DNA of 64,000 nucleotides. Origin: Pediococcus cellicola (lineage in GTDB: Bacteria; Bacillota; Bacilli; Lactobacillales; Lactobacillaceae). The stretch spans positions 1 through 64,000 of the forward strand of contig NZ_JQBR01000005.1 in the NCBI RefSeq assembly GCF_001438655.1, given 5' to 3'. The translations under genes and the position numbers were made by a program. Below, in pieces: positions 44,797-54,391 of the stretch (the stretch's first letter is position 1; every line of letters starts with the position of its first letter). The notes below the pieces were generated by a model. That model did no database searches and was not told the origin of the DNA. It saw only the letters and a list, made by a program, of their open reading frames with translations.

Positions 44797-46179
44797 ATGA
44801 ATGATTGGATTAACAATAAACTTCTTCCTCCAATTATGAAGTTTGTTAATACCAAAGCAATCACAGCCCTAAAGAATGGTATGTTAGTCAGTTTGCCATT
44901 TATTATGGTTGGATCTATATTCTTGCTTTTAAGTGCCTTTCCATGGGCACCAATTGCTAATTGGATGAATGCAACTGGGTTAACTCCTTACTGGACGCAA
45001 GCCTACAACGCTTCTTTTGGAGTGTTAGCAATTTTTGCCGTAGTAGGAATTGCCTATAATTGGGTAAAAGATGATGGTTTTGAGCCTTTGCCGGCCGGTA
45101 TGACGGCTTTGGTAAGTTTCTTCCTAATTATGCGTCCTACGACAGCTGTTATGAATGGTACTAAAACTGTGGTTTCTGCTTCACAGGCACCAACGATGTT
45201 AACTGGATTTATCGATCGGACTTGGCTTGGTGGTCAAGGTATGATCGCTGCTATTATTATTGGATTGTTAACTGGTTGGATTTATTCTTGGTTTATCAAA
45301 AATCATGTAACCATCAAATTACCAGATCAAGTTCCACCAGCAGTAGCAGAATCATTTGTGGCCTTGATTCCAGCCTTTGTCATTATTACCGGTTGGTTAA
45401 TCGTTTATATCTTATTTGATGCAACTGCTCATACAACTATGACACAGTGGATTTATCAAACTATTCAGACACCATTGCAAGGAATGACAGATTCATTTGG
45501 TGGCGTTCTTATTATTTCACTATTGATTCCATTCTTCTGGTTCTTTGGTGTTCATGGTGCGGTTATTGTCAGTGGTATCATGACTCCAATTTTAACTGCC
45601 AATAGTTTATCGAATGCCGCAATTTTCAAGGCACATGGTGTTGTGACAGCCGCAAATGGAGGTCATGTTTTCGTTCAATCCTTACTTGATCAATTTGGTA
45701 CTGTGACTGGTTCCGGTATGACAATTGGATTAGTTTTCTTCATGGCATTCTTTGCCAAGTCAGTTCAGATGAAGAGTATTGGGCGTTTGTCATTCTTACC
45801 AGGAATCTTCAATATTAACGAACCCGTTTTGTTCGGAGTTCCAGTTGTTATGAACCCAATTTTAATTTTGCCATTCATGTTTATGCCAGCCATATCAATG
45901 GGTTCCACATATTGGTTAATTAAATTAGGTGTTATTCCATACTTTACTGGTGTTCAGGTGCCATGGACCACACCACCAGTTATCTCTGGCTTATTAGTTG
46001 GTGGTTGGAAGATGATGATTTGGCAAGCAATTGTCTTAGTACTTTCGTTCTTCGTTTACTGGCCATTTGCACACAAACAAGATCAAATCTTGTATGGACA
46101 AGAACAAGCTGCAGCTGATAAAGAAGCACATACTAAAGAAGCTGAAGCTGCTGCCACTACAGAACACGCAACGGATTAA
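44797..46179 (+). CDS. PTS sugar transporter EIIC, cellobiose/lactose family
   Basis: A 460-residue membrane protein of the CelB-type EIIC family. About ten helices are visible, with PIMKFVNTKAITALKNGMLV near the N-terminus, FFWFFGVHGAVIVSGIMTPI in the middle and GIFNINEPVLFGVPVVMNP, the conserved substrate-site loop (NEP). It translocates beta-glucosides with phosphorylation by EIIA and EIIB, neither of which is encoded nearby, so it must borrow them. The start is at 44797 after GAGGTG. The C-terminus has an Ala/Glu-rich tail. Confidence 0.92.
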   Translation: MNDWINNKLLPPIMKFVNTKAITALKNGMLVSLPFIMVGSIFLLLSAFPWAPIANWMNATGLTPYWTQAYNASFGVLAIFAVVGIAYNWVKDDGFEPLPAGMTALVSFFLIMRPTTAVMNGTKTVVSASQAPTMLTGFIDRTWLGGQGMIAAIIIGLLTGWIYSWFIKNHVTIKLPDQVPPAVAESFVALIPAFVIITGWLIVYILFDATAHTTMTQWIYQTIQTPLQGMTDSFGGVLIISLLIPFFWFFGVHGAVIVSGIMTPILTANSLSNAAIFKAHGVVTAANGGHVFVQSLLDQFGTVTGSGMTIGLVFFMAFFAKSVQMKSIGRLSFLPGIFNINEPVLFGVPVVMNPILILPFMFMPAISMGSTYWLIKLGVIPYFTGVQVPWTTPPVISGLLVGGWKMMIWQAIVLVLSFFVYWPFAHKQDQILYGQEQAAADKEAHTKEAEAAATTEHATD

Positions 46180-46190
46180 TTTAAACTTAG

Positions 46191-46234
46191 AAGTCTATTT
46201 ATGGCGATGCAAATCAAAATGAATAGGCTTTTTA
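46191..46234 (+). terminator. Intrinsic terminator after the EIIC gene
   Basis: AAGTCTATTTAT pairs with ATGAATAGGCTT, with two G-U pairs, then TTT. Confidence 0.65.
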
Positions 46235-46263
46235 TGAAAAATAATGTAAGAAATAAAAGCCTA

Positions 46264-46291
46264 GTAAAACGTTTTCAAAATGAGTTATACT
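46264..46291 (+). promoter_or_regulatory. cre-like site and -10 box before the GH1 gene
   Basis: GTAAAACGTTTTCAAA (46264-46279) fits the CcpA consensus at 12 of 14 positions and overlaps the expected -35 region of a promoter with -10 TATACT (46286-46291). Confidence 0.55.
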
Positions 46292-46293
46292 AA

Positions 46294-47772
<1,479 letters not shown>

Positions 47773-47783
47773 TCGAAAATAGG

Positions 47784-47833
47784 TTTGAAACGATGGGATC
47801 GCAAAGTGACGATTGTTTCATGCCTTTTTTTAT
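47784..47833 (+). terminator. Probable terminator after the GH1 gene
   Basis: GGTTTGAAAC and GTTTCATGCC form an imperfect stem, and TTTTTTT follows. Confidence 0.6.
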
Positions 47834-47860
47834 ACATAAAATGCAAAGGAAGTAGGAAAA

Positions 47861-48769
47861 ATGAACTATTACGTTGGTTTGGATATTGGTGGGACAAGCA
47901 TTAAATATGGATTAGTTGATGAAACGGGAAAAATTCTTGAAAAAGATCGTGTAAAAACAAGCATTAGTGGTGAAGAAATTTTAAATAATATTGAGATGAT
48001 CGTGAGTCAATTTAAGTCGTTAAAACCTATTACAGCCGTTGGGGTCAGTGCCCCGGGTATTGTCCAACAAGATGGCTTTATGACTACCGGTGGTGCTATT
48101 CGAGATTTTTATGGTATTAATTTAAAAAAGGAAATTGAAAAACGAACAGGCATTTCAACAACTATCGAAAATGATGCGAATGCGGCTGCTTTTGCGGAAC
48201 AGTGGCAAGGGAATGCTGTTGGTTTTCATAACTACTACTGTATGGTGATTGGCACAGGAATTGGTGGTGGCTTGATTATCAATGATCAAATTTATCGTGG
48301 TGGTCACGGAATGGCAGGTGAACTTGGAATGATGTCAGTCATGAATGTGTCCACGGATACGCATTTGGAGTACAATAGTTTGAATTTTACAGGTGCAACG
48401 GTCGGTGGATTGCTTCGCTATTACAATAATCACAGTGACAGCCCTGCTATTGATGATGCCCGAGTGATTTACCAATTAGCTGCCCAACAGGATAAGTTGG
48501 CATTAGCAAGTTTGGATTTCTTTTATACAGCTTTGGCAAAAGGGATTATTAATTTGATGGTGGCGTTAGATCCAGAAATTGTATTAATTGGTGGTGGAAT
48601 TTCGGCTAATTCACAGTTCATGGCGGGGTTGCAGGACAAGATTGCGGATTTAAAGTATCGCAATCAAGATATACGCAACCTAAATTTCGCCGAAGTGAAA
48701 CCAGCGAAGTTACGTAATGATGCTGGTATAATTGGTGCCGTTTATCGTGCTATCCAAGTAGAGGCGTAA
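47861..48769 (+). CDS. ROK-family sugar kinase
   Basis: A 302-residue kinase. The ATP loop is LDIGGTSIKYGLVDETGK, the catalytic base Asp lies in TIENDANAAAFAE, and GTGIGGGLIIND and GHGMAGELGMM follow. The zinc-binding CxCGxxGC motif that usually comes after GELGH is missing; that stretch reads MSVMNVSTDTHLEYNSLNF. Beta-glucoside kinases and other zinc-free ROK proteins share this. It probably phosphorylates glucose or a beta-glucoside released in this locus. It lies downstream of the GH1 gene on the same strand. Confidence 0.87.
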   Translation: MNYYVGLDIGGTSIKYGLVDETGKILEKDRVKTSISGEEILNNIEMIVSQFKSLKPITAVGVSAPGIVQQDGFMTTGGAIRDFYGINLKKEIEKRTGISTTIENDANAAAFAEQWQGNAVGFHNYYCMVIGTGIGGGLIINDQIYRGGHGMAGELGMMSVMNVSTDTHLEYNSLNFTGATVGGLLRYYNNHSDSPAIDDARVIYQLAAQQDKLALASLDFFYTALAKGIINLMVALDPEIVLIGGGISANSQFMAGLQDKIADLKYRNQDIRNLNFAEVKPAKLRNDAGIIGAVYRAIQVEA

Positions 48770-48810
48770 TATTTTCTTCTGGATGTCGCTGTGTAGGCTT
48801 TCATTACCGT

Positions 48811-48871
48811 TGTAAATGCTGTTTGTAAACTCCCAAGATTCATGTAAATTGTGTTAAAATGTAGGTGTAAA
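48811..48871. repeat. Four TGTAAA direct repeats before the Rrf2 gene
   Basis: TGTAAA starts at 48811, 48824, 48843 and 48866. The last two flank a -10-like TAAAAT (48855-48860). This may be an autoregulatory operator. Confidence 0.5.
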
Positions 48872-48894
48872 TATAAATAAGGGGGCGCGATCGA

Positions 48895-49359
48895 ATGAAA
48901 TTGGATTTTTCCGTTGCGGTACATAGCTTATTTTACTTGGAAGAAAATAGTCCTCGTAAGATCGCTAGTCGTGAATTGGCCGCATCGTTAGATCTAAATG
49001 CGGTGGTTATTCGCAATATTTTGTCAGTCCTCCATAAAAAAGGCTACATTGAAGGATCAGTAGGGAAAAATGGTGGCTATCAGCTTAAAAAAGCGTTAAT
49101 TGATATCAATGTTGGAGAATTATATGATCTCACCATTCCGCCGACGCTAAGTTACGCGCGTTTTATTACCGGACGGTCAGAAGGCATTAATAAAGTAGAT
49201 CAAATTTCTAGCAACATGTCAGAAACACTAACTGATCTGTTTACTTTAGCAGACAGGCGATATCGGGCTTTTTACCGCCATTTTACGTTGGCAGATTTAA
49301 AACAAGATTTGTATCATCATGGCTACCTTAAAAAATTAGTCAAAAATAACGATAAGTGA
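48895..49359 (+). CDS. Rrf2-family transcriptional regulator
   Basis: A 154-residue regulator with an Rrf2 winged helix: DFSVAVHSLFYLEENSPRKI, then LAASLDLNAVVIRNILSVLH and the wing IEGSVGKNGGYQLKK. It has no cysteine, so it cannot hold the Fe-S cluster of IscR/NsrR; it belongs to the cluster-free YwnA-like group. Four TGTAAA repeats in front suggest autoregulation. The PHP phosphatase gene starts two bases after its stop. Confidence 0.87.
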   Translation: MKLDFSVAVHSLFYLEENSPRKIASRELAASLDLNAVVIRNILSVLHKKGYIEGSVGKNGGYQLKKALIDINVGELYDLTIPPTLSYARFITGRSEGINKVDQISSNMSETLTDLFTLADRRYRAFYRHFTLADLKQDLYHHGYLKKLVKNNDK

Positions 49360-49360
49360 G

Positions 49361-50179
49361 ATGAGTTTTTCTATGGATTATTATGATCAGCATGTACATA
49401 CAAATTTTTCATTTGATTCAGATGAAAAAATGGCGGCGTATTTGAAGCTTGCGGGGGAAAATTTTGTCAGCACTGAGCATCTAGATTACAAAGCACTAGA
49501 TGATAAAAGTGGGGACAATTTAATCGACTACGAAGCTTACTCACGTGAAATTCACCGTTTGGAAGAAGAAACTGGCAAGCACATTTTTAAGGGCGTTGAG
49601 ATTGGCTATTTTGCCGGACGCGAACCAGAAATCCGTGCGTATTTGCAAAGGCATGATTTTGATATTAAACTCTTAAGCTTTCATCGGAGTCCAGATTTTG
49701 ATTTTGATGATGCCATTGTTTCGCAGATGGACCCTTTGAAGGTTGCAGATCAGTATTATCGATTAATGTGGAAGGGCATTAATGCCTTTCATGATGCGGA
49801 TGTATTGGCTCACTTTGATTACGGTGTTCGTAAACTTAATTTAACTTCAGGAATGTTTGAAACAACGGCTGGGGTATTGCTGACCAACATTTTGAAGTTG
49901 GCGGTTCGCTACAATATGGCGTTTGAATTGAATACAACCAGTATGTATAAATACCATAATATTGGGCTGTATGACTATGCGGTTGAAATTTATAAACAAC
50001 TTGGTGGTAAACGGTATACGATTGGTTCAGATGCACATGATACTTCGCAGTACATGCGTAATTATGAAAATGCGGTTGATATGTTGAAGGCGCATGACAT
50101 TCATCACGTCAATGTCTATCGTAAGAATGCCATGATTATCGTGCCTTTGGATGATGTGGATGAAGGCATTAAGTACTAA
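49361..50179 (+). CDS. PHP-family phosphatase (HisJ-like)
   Basis: A protein of about 272 residues of the polymerase-and-histidinol-phosphatase fold. Metal-site motifs are YDQHVHTNFSFDSD, STEHLDY, KGVEIGY, LAHFDYG and GSDAHDT. It resembles histidinol-phosphatase HisJ, but no histidine biosynthesis genes are near, so it may act on another phosphate ester. The alternative start ATG at 49373 gives 268 residues; neither has a strong ribosome binding site. It appears co-transcribed with the Rrf2 gene. Confidence 0.8.
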   Translation: MSFSMDYYDQHVHTNFSFDSDEKMAAYLKLAGENFVSTEHLDYKALDDKSGDNLIDYEAYSREIHRLEEETGKHIFKGVEIGYFAGREPEIRAYLQRHDFDIKLLSFHRSPDFDFDDAIVSQMDPLKVADQYYRLMWKGINAFHDADVLAHFDYGVRKLNLTSGMFETTAGVLLTNILKLAVRYNMAFELNTTSMYKYHNIGLYDYAVEIYKQLGGKRYTIGSDAHDTSQYMRNYENAVDMLKAHDIHHVNVYRKNAMIIVPLDDVDEGIKY

Positions 50180-50196
50180 AATAATAAAAGATTCGT

Positions 50197-50246
50197 GAAA
50201 ATAAGAGTTAAAAATCAAAAATTTGATTTTTAACTCTTATTTTACT
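50197..50246. terminator. Bidirectional terminator
   Basis: AAAATAAGAGTTAAAAATC and its complement form a near-perfect stem of about 20 bp with A and T runs on both flanks. It serves the PHP gene and the convergent XRE gene. Confidence 0.87.
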
Positions 50247-50283
50247 TTTATAAAATTGAAAATGTTTTATGACAGAAGACAAG

Positions 50284-50802
50284 TTACTTAATTTTTTGAA
50301 CAGTTGTGGTTCCGGGCATGAAAAAAGTGTCATTGATAATAATGTAAGAACTGTATAAACTAAATAGAAAAATAACAATACTAGTTAGTAAAACTATTTT
50401 ATGTAACAGATGATTTGTCTTGTTTCGCCAGATAACAAAAAAAGGTAAGATAACTCCTAAAAACGGAATAAAGGCACTGATCATTAAAATGATAAAAAGA
50501 AGAATTAGTTCCTCTTTAGAATTGAAATTTTTAGTGATTTTATAATTTAATGGCTTGTGTTGATTTTTTATTTCAGAAACGGGCGATTCAATTTTTTCTC
50601 GCGTTACTTGGTCGTCTTGTAAAAGATCATCAATTGAACACTTGTATAACTGACTTATCAGAATAAGATTGTCCATATCAGGATAACCACGACCGTTTTC
50701 CCAACGAGAAATGGATTGTCTAGTGATATGAAGTTCTTTTGAAACTTGATTTTGTGATAGATGAACTTTTTCTCTATATGCTTTTAATTGCGTTTTTAAC
50801 AT
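50284..50802 (-). CDS. XRE-family regulator with membrane-anchored C-terminus (paralogue)
   Basis: A 172-residue protein with the same plan as the regulator at 34698: helix-turn-helix LKAYREKVHLSQNQVSKELH and TRQSISRWENGRGYPDMDNL, a linker, then two or three helices (about residues 94-160). GGGGGA precedes the ATG. It is divergent from four tiny membrane protein genes. The intergenic region holds a palindrome like that beside the first regulator, so it likely controls the small genes in response to a membrane signal. Confidence 0.86.
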   Translation of the reverse strand: MLKTQLKAYREKVHLSQNQVSKELHITRQSISRWENGRGYPDMDNLILISQLYKCSIDDLLQDDQVTREKIESPVSEIKNQHKPLNYKITKNFNSKEELILLFIILMISAFIPFLGVILPFFVIWRNKTNHLLHKIVLLTSIVIFLFSLYSSYIIINDTFFMPGTTTVQKIK

Positions 50803-50961
50803 TCACTTTCCCCCTTAAATTTAATACGCACTATGTTTAAGTAGTCGCCTGATTTGAATTTATACTAAATTAGTGAGAATGTAAATTACTAAATCGTTGT
50901 ATATTTTCGTAATTACCTTAATTGAAGTTCAAAATCAACGAATGTAACGTAAGAGTTACCC

Positions 50962-50978
50962 AATGTAAATCAATGGTT
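50962..50978. promoter_or_regulatory. Candidate operator, palindrome type AAACYAMTGGTTT
   Basis: AATGTAAATCAATGGTT resembles AATGTAAACCACTGGTT at 59534-59550, and both lie 30-41 bases after a TGAAGTTCA element. It stands between the divergent XRE gene and the small membrane protein genes. Confidence 0.5.
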
Positions 50979-51049
50979 GCTACCTATTCAATTAAATTTA
51001 GAATATGATTAAGCTATAAATTTAAACAACCCAAACTGGGGGAGAAGAA

Positions 51050-51262
51050 ATGAAAAAGATTATTGAAAGTTGTGCAATTTGTTCACTTGGTTTAATGATC
51101 TTATCAGTTCCTAAACTGCTGGCTATTTTTAACTTGTTAGATCATGGCAGACACTATGCAGATTATCAAATTAATTTATGGGGAGCTGCTTGGACATTGA
51201 TGTTCGCTATGATCTTTAATATTGTGGTGGTCATTCTGTTGTGGGCTATCAGAAAACAATGA
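51050..51262 (+). CDS. Small two-helix membrane protein (70 residues)
   Basis: A 70-residue protein with two hydrophobic helices (about residues 9-29 and 44-66) separated by a polar loop (DHGRHYADYQ). GGGGGAGAAG precedes the ATG. It is first of four consecutive tiny membrane proteins in a unit divergent from an XRE regulator. I do not recognise the family; immunity-like or regulatory roles are possible. Confidence 0.65.
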   Translation: MKKIIESCAICSLGLMILSVPKLLAIFNLLDHGRHYADYQINLWGAAWTLMFAMIFNIVVVILLWAIRKQ

Positions 51263-51302
51263 AGTGAATTTGGACTGATCAAATGGGTGGGGGCAATGAT
51301 GT

Positions 51303-51488
51303 ATGAAATTTATTAATCTTAGAACCTTAAGGCTGAGTTTACTAACGGCTTCTTTGATTGTAATGGCAATTCCTGGTGGTAATCCAGGGAGAACAAATGT
51401 TGTACTGCGAATGGTATCTTTTGGATTAATCGCATTGGCCATGGTTGTGGCTCTTATTAGTTACTACCAAGATAAACATCACAAATAA
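51303..51488 (+). CDS. Small two-helix membrane protein (61 residues)
   Basis: A 61-residue protein with two hydrophobic helices joined by GGNPGRTNVVLRM and a basic tail (DKHHK). GTGGGGGCA lies upstream. It shares size and topology with its three neighbours. Function unknown. Confidence 0.65.
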   Translation: MKFINLRTLRLSLLTASLIVMAIPGGNPGRTNVVLRMVSFGLIALAMVVALISYYQDKHHK

Positions 51489-51524
51489 AGCGAAAAAATT
51501 TTTTCTTATTTGAGGCGTAAAAAA

Positions 51525-51716
51525 ATGAAAAAATTTATCTATTCTGAAAAATTCATCCGTTTTTTAACGTTGTTGGGTCCTTTCGTAATTGCGATGGATC
51601 CATTAGACAGTTATAGTCCCCGTAATATTGCCGATAATATTATCGGGTGGGGGATATTGACACTAGCATTCATTTTAGCAATTGCAAGATGGTTAGACCA
51701 CAAATTGCAAAAGTAA
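51525..51716 (+). CDS. Small two-helix membrane protein (63 residues)
   Basis: A 63-residue protein with helices at about residues 10-25 and 38-56 and an intervening MDPLDSYSPRNIADN loop. The start at 51525 (MKKFIYSEK) is preceded by GAGGCG; the frame also opens at 51510. The hydrophobic start, loop and basic tail mirror the upstream 61-residue protein, suggesting divergent paralogues. Confidence 0.6.
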   Translation: MKKFIYSEKFIRFLTLLGPFVIAMDPLDSYSPRNIADNIIGWGILTLAFILAIARWLDHKLQK

Positions 51717-51739
51717 ATTAGATAAGAAGGTTTAATAAA

Positions 51740-51907
51740 ATGACGACTAAGAAGAGATCTTATATTGTAATGGCAATTTTCTTTATAATTGCGTTGATAA
51801 TTCTTTGGTTATTTCCAAGTTACTCTGCCATTTGGGGAATGGTTAGCATTCTTACTGGTCATTTAGTGGTAGGTCTGTTAAATGTAATTAGGCCGCTAAA
51901 AAAGTAG
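51740..51907 (+). CDS. Small two-helix membrane protein (55 residues)
   Basis: A 55-residue open frame (starts MTTKKRSYIVMAIFFIIALI, ends NVIRPLKK) with two hydrophobic segments. AGAAGG lies upstream. It follows the other three at 23 bases, so it is probably co-transcribed. A pln-type regulatory box begins 22 bases after its stop codon. Confidence 0.6.
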   Translation: MTTKKRSYIVMAIFFIIALIILWLFPSYSAIWGMVSILTGHLVVGLLNVIRPLKK

Positions 51908-51928
51908 AAGCGCATTTTATTGATGATT

Positions 51929-51996
51929 GACGTTAATCACGAACTATTATACGTTAATCGAAAACATCACTGTTGATATTGTGTCGTTGATACAAT
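51929..51996 (+). promoter_or_regulatory. Pln-type direct-repeat promoter (box 1) of the kinase operon
   Basis: Direct repeats GACGTTAAT (51929-51937) and TACGTTAAT (51950-51958) have a 12-bp spacer and are followed, exactly 32 bp on, by the -10 TACAAT (51991-51996). This is the geometry of LytTR regulator sites in plantaricin-type loci. No good -35 is visible, as expected for an activated promoter. It should drive the histidine kinase and response regulator genes. Confidence 0.82.
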
Positions 51997-52019
51997 TTAG
52001 TTAAACTAAAGGAGGTGAT

Positions 52020-52079
52020 GTGAAACGAAGATTTGGTTTAAAGGAAGCCAAGGATGAACTAATTTTATTATTCATCTAA
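52020..52079 (+). CDS. Candidate 19-residue peptide before the kinase gene
   Basis: GTG at 52020 is preceded by AAGGAGG 4 bases upstream, the best ribosome binding site in the leader. The frame reads MKRRFGLKEAKDELILLFI and stops at TAA (52077-52079), 12 bases before the kinase start. It has no export leader. It may be a signal peptide, a translational leader for the kinase, or a remnant of a pheromone gene. The spacing is short and the peptide tiny, so treat as tentative. Confidence 0.35.
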   Translation: MKRRFGLKEAKDELILLFI

Positions 52080-52091
52080 ACTAATATACAA

Positions 52092-53438
52092 ATGATAGAA
52101 CCTGGGATTACTGAATTTCTTATTGAAAATTTTGTGCTAATTTTTGTTATTTTAAATATGAATACCTATTTAAAAAATAATTGTGAGTTGAATGTAGTTA
52201 CTTTAAACTTTGGAGTTAGCATTCTTTGTGCAATTTTAGGGATTTTTTTGGAAGATGCTGCTTACCTTCCTTTAATTTTAGGAGCAGTCGTAATTGAGAT
52301 AGGTAGACAAAGGCGGTTTAAAATCCGTCTGCGTTATGTAAATACCATGCTCATAAGCGTTATTATCCAAATGATACTTATTTCTATTAGTGCATACATT
52401 AGCACGACAATTTCAATGTGGGCAAATCATTTTCATTCGCTTAAATCACTTTCTAAAGTTAGTGGCATGTTGATTACACAAGATCTTGTGATTGATTTAT
52501 TTCTTACTTTACTTTTATTTATTTGGTTTTATCACCATCGTACATGGTGGTATCATTTGGTTGATCAAATTGAAGATTTGGGATTATCCACACGAATTTT
52601 TTGGATGCTAATGATGATTTATGCATCTATTCAGATCATTTTAATTATTAGTGATATTCAGAATATCGCAGCAACAATTCAAGCAGCCAGTATTGTGATC
52701 TTTATGTTGATTATTCTTTTAATGGGTTGGCAAATGCAGTTCTTCATAAAGACCTATGCTACTCAGCAGAGTGTGAAAGACGAAAAAATGAGGAATCAAC
52801 AATTACACGATTATTTGGATAGTGTTTCCCAACAATATACGGAGCTGCGTCAATTTAAGCATGATTTTCGAAATATTATGGTGTCCATGTCAGAATTAGC
52901 TAAGCACGGTGATCAAACTGAACTTAATGAATACTTGTATGAGTTGAAAAATCAAAAGAATTTAAATCAGTCATTAAAAAAAGCGAGTATATCTCAATTA
53001 GATCATCTCAAAAACGAAACCTTGCAAGGGCTTATTGTCCAGAAGTTTTTTGAAGCTCGCAAACAAAATGTTGAGTTGAATATTGAAATTGAACAAAGTG
53101 ATTTTTTTATTGAAAAGCAATTGGTGGATATCGTTAGAATTGTCGGAGTGCTTTTAGATAATGCGATTGAGCAGGCAGAAAAAATGTCCGATCGAAAAGT
53201 CGCCTGTGCCCTGATTAAAACGGTTGATACTGTAGAAATTTCTGTTGAAAATACGGTAAAATTACCATTTGATTTGAGGAAAATCTTTAAACTTGGATTT
53301 TCCTCAAAAGGAGAGGATCGTGGGTTAGGACTTGCAAACGTCAAGGAACTAGTTGATCAAAATGAAAATTTTTACTTAGATACACAATTGATACAACGAA
53401 AACTAAGAATTACTTTAATTATTACGGGGGAGAAATAA
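52092..53438 (+). CDS. Peptide-pheromone-type sensor histidine kinase (HPK10)
   Basis: A 448-residue membrane kinase. About six or seven hydrophobic helices fill residues 10-225, typical of AgrC/PlnB-type receptors. The dimerisation box is LRQFKHDFRNIMVSM, with phospho-acceptor His257. The ATPase domain carries the N box VLLDNAIEQA and a GHKL G box SSKGEDRGLGLANVKEL. It should sense an extracellular peptide and phosphorylate the next gene's product. No clear ribosome binding site precedes the ATG, so translation may be coupled to the tiny upstream frame. Confidence 0.88.
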   Translation: MIEPGITEFLIENFVLIFVILNMNTYLKNNCELNVVTLNFGVSILCAILGIFLEDAAYLPLILGAVVIEIGRQRRFKIRLRYVNTMLISVIIQMILISISAYISTTISMWANHFHSLKSLSKVSGMLITQDLVIDLFLTLLLFIWFYHHRTWWYHLVDQIEDLGLSTRIFWMLMMIYASIQIILIISDIQNIAATIQAASIVIFMLIILLMGWQMQFFIKTYATQQSVKDEKMRNQQLHDYLDSVSQQYTELRQFKHDFRNIMVSMSELAKHGDQTELNEYLYELKNQKNLNQSLKKASISQLDHLKNETLQGLIVQKFFEARKQNVELNIEIEQSDFFIEKQLVDIVRIVGVLLDNAIEQAEKMSDRKVACALIKTVDTVEISVENTVKLPFDLRKIFKLGFSSKGEDRGLGLANVKELVDQNENFYLDTQLIQRKLRITLIITGEK

Positions 53439-54188
53439 GTGTTTTCAATCTATTTATTAGAAGACAATCCAGAGCAACAGGCATTTTACGCAAGAATTAT
53501 TAAAAATACTATTATGATTAATGACTATGCGATGAAGTTGGTTTGTGCCACAAACAGTGTTGAAAAATTAGAGAATGGTATTTTAGACCAGGAACAGGGA
53601 CTGTTTTTTTTGGATATGGAAATTGCCAAACAGACGGATGCGGGATTAAAGCTGGCTAGTAAAATTCGACAGAAGATGCCATTTGCACAAATTGTGTTCG
53701 TGACGACACATGATGAATTGGCATTTTTAACCTTGGAGCGTAAGATTGCACCATTGGACTATATCTTAAAAGATCAATCAATTGAAGATATTAAATCTAA
53801 AATTATTGAAGACGTCAATTTAGCGCGATCTCAATACGTTGAGTCTCTCTATCATCAACAGTCGTTGTTTGGGTATCACATCGGGTCCCGCTATTTTTCA
53901 GTACCAATGAACGAATTAGTGATGTTATATACCATCAAAGAGCGCCCGGGAAGCGTTACCATGATTGCTGAAAATCGACAAGCAGAATTCCCCGGAAATC
54001 TGAACAATTTGGAAGAAAAGTATACGAATTTGTTTCGTTGTGATAAAAGTTATTTGGTTAATTTAGATCATATGACCAGCTTTAACGCTCAAACCAGACA
54101 ATTGCATTTTAATCAGGGACTTTTTTGCAAGGCATCTTTTCGCAAGGCCCGAGATTTGACTAAATTGATGAAAAATCATGTATCTTAA
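53439..54188 (+). CDS. LytTR-family response regulator (PlnC/D- or AgrA-type)
   Basis: A 249-residue regulator. The receiver domain (residues 1-125) has LEDN acidic residues and the phosphorylation site Asp59 in LFFLDMEI, with FVTTHDE for the switch and YILKDQ for the Lys. A LytTR DNA-binding domain (about residues 145-245) contains FRCDKSYLVNLDHM. LytTR proteins bind pairs of 9-base direct repeats, exactly the kind of site found three times here. It starts at a GTG immediately after the kinase stop, with GGGGGAG upstream. Confidence 0.93.
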   Translation: MFSIYLLEDNPEQQAFYARIIKNTIMINDYAMKLVCATNSVEKLENGILDQEQGLFFLDMEIAKQTDAGLKLASKIRQKMPFAQIVFVTTHDELAFLTLERKIAPLDYILKDQSIEDIKSKIIEDVNLARSQYVESLYHQQSLFGYHIGSRYFSVPMNELVMLYTIKERPGSVTMIAENRQAEFPGNLNNLEEKYTNLFRCDKSYLVNLDHMTSFNAQTRQLHFNQGLFCKASFRKARDLTKLMKNHVS

Positions 54189-54226
54189 AATGGATTTACA
54201 GTATAAAATTGTAAATCCATTTTTTT
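54188..54226 (+). terminator. Intrinsic terminator of the kinase/regulator operon
   Basis: AAATGGATTTACA and TGTAAATCCATTT form a perfect 13-bp stem, followed by a T run that overlaps the edge of box 2. Confidence 0.85.
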
Positions 54227-54293
54227 ACGTTAATCATTGAAATTGGTACGTTTATTTTTTATTTACTCACACCAGACCGTTTGACTATATACT
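54226..54293 (+). promoter_or_regulatory. Pln-type direct-repeat promoter (box 2) of the secreted protein gene
   Basis: TACGTTAAT (54226-54234), a 12-bp spacer, TACGTTTAT (54247-54255), then exactly 32 bp to TATACT (54288-54293). The repeat and spacing are as in boxes 1 and 3. It should place the 54392 gene under the kinase/regulator pair. Confidence 0.82.
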
Positions 54294-54391
54294 ATAGACA
54301 TACTAAATAATTGTGAGGTGTTTGCGATTTAATAAAGTGGAGTAGGGATTAAAAACGACAATGAAAATAAGTGTTTACGGGGGGATTTATT

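Noticed and set aside
48811-48871. CRISPR-like repeats
   Set aside because: The units are only six bases and unevenly spaced; no cas genes are near. They look like operator half-sites.
51050-51907. Class II bacteriocin precursors with double-glycine leaders
   Set aside because: The tiny proteins each have two membrane helices and no leader ending in GG, so they are not typical precursors.
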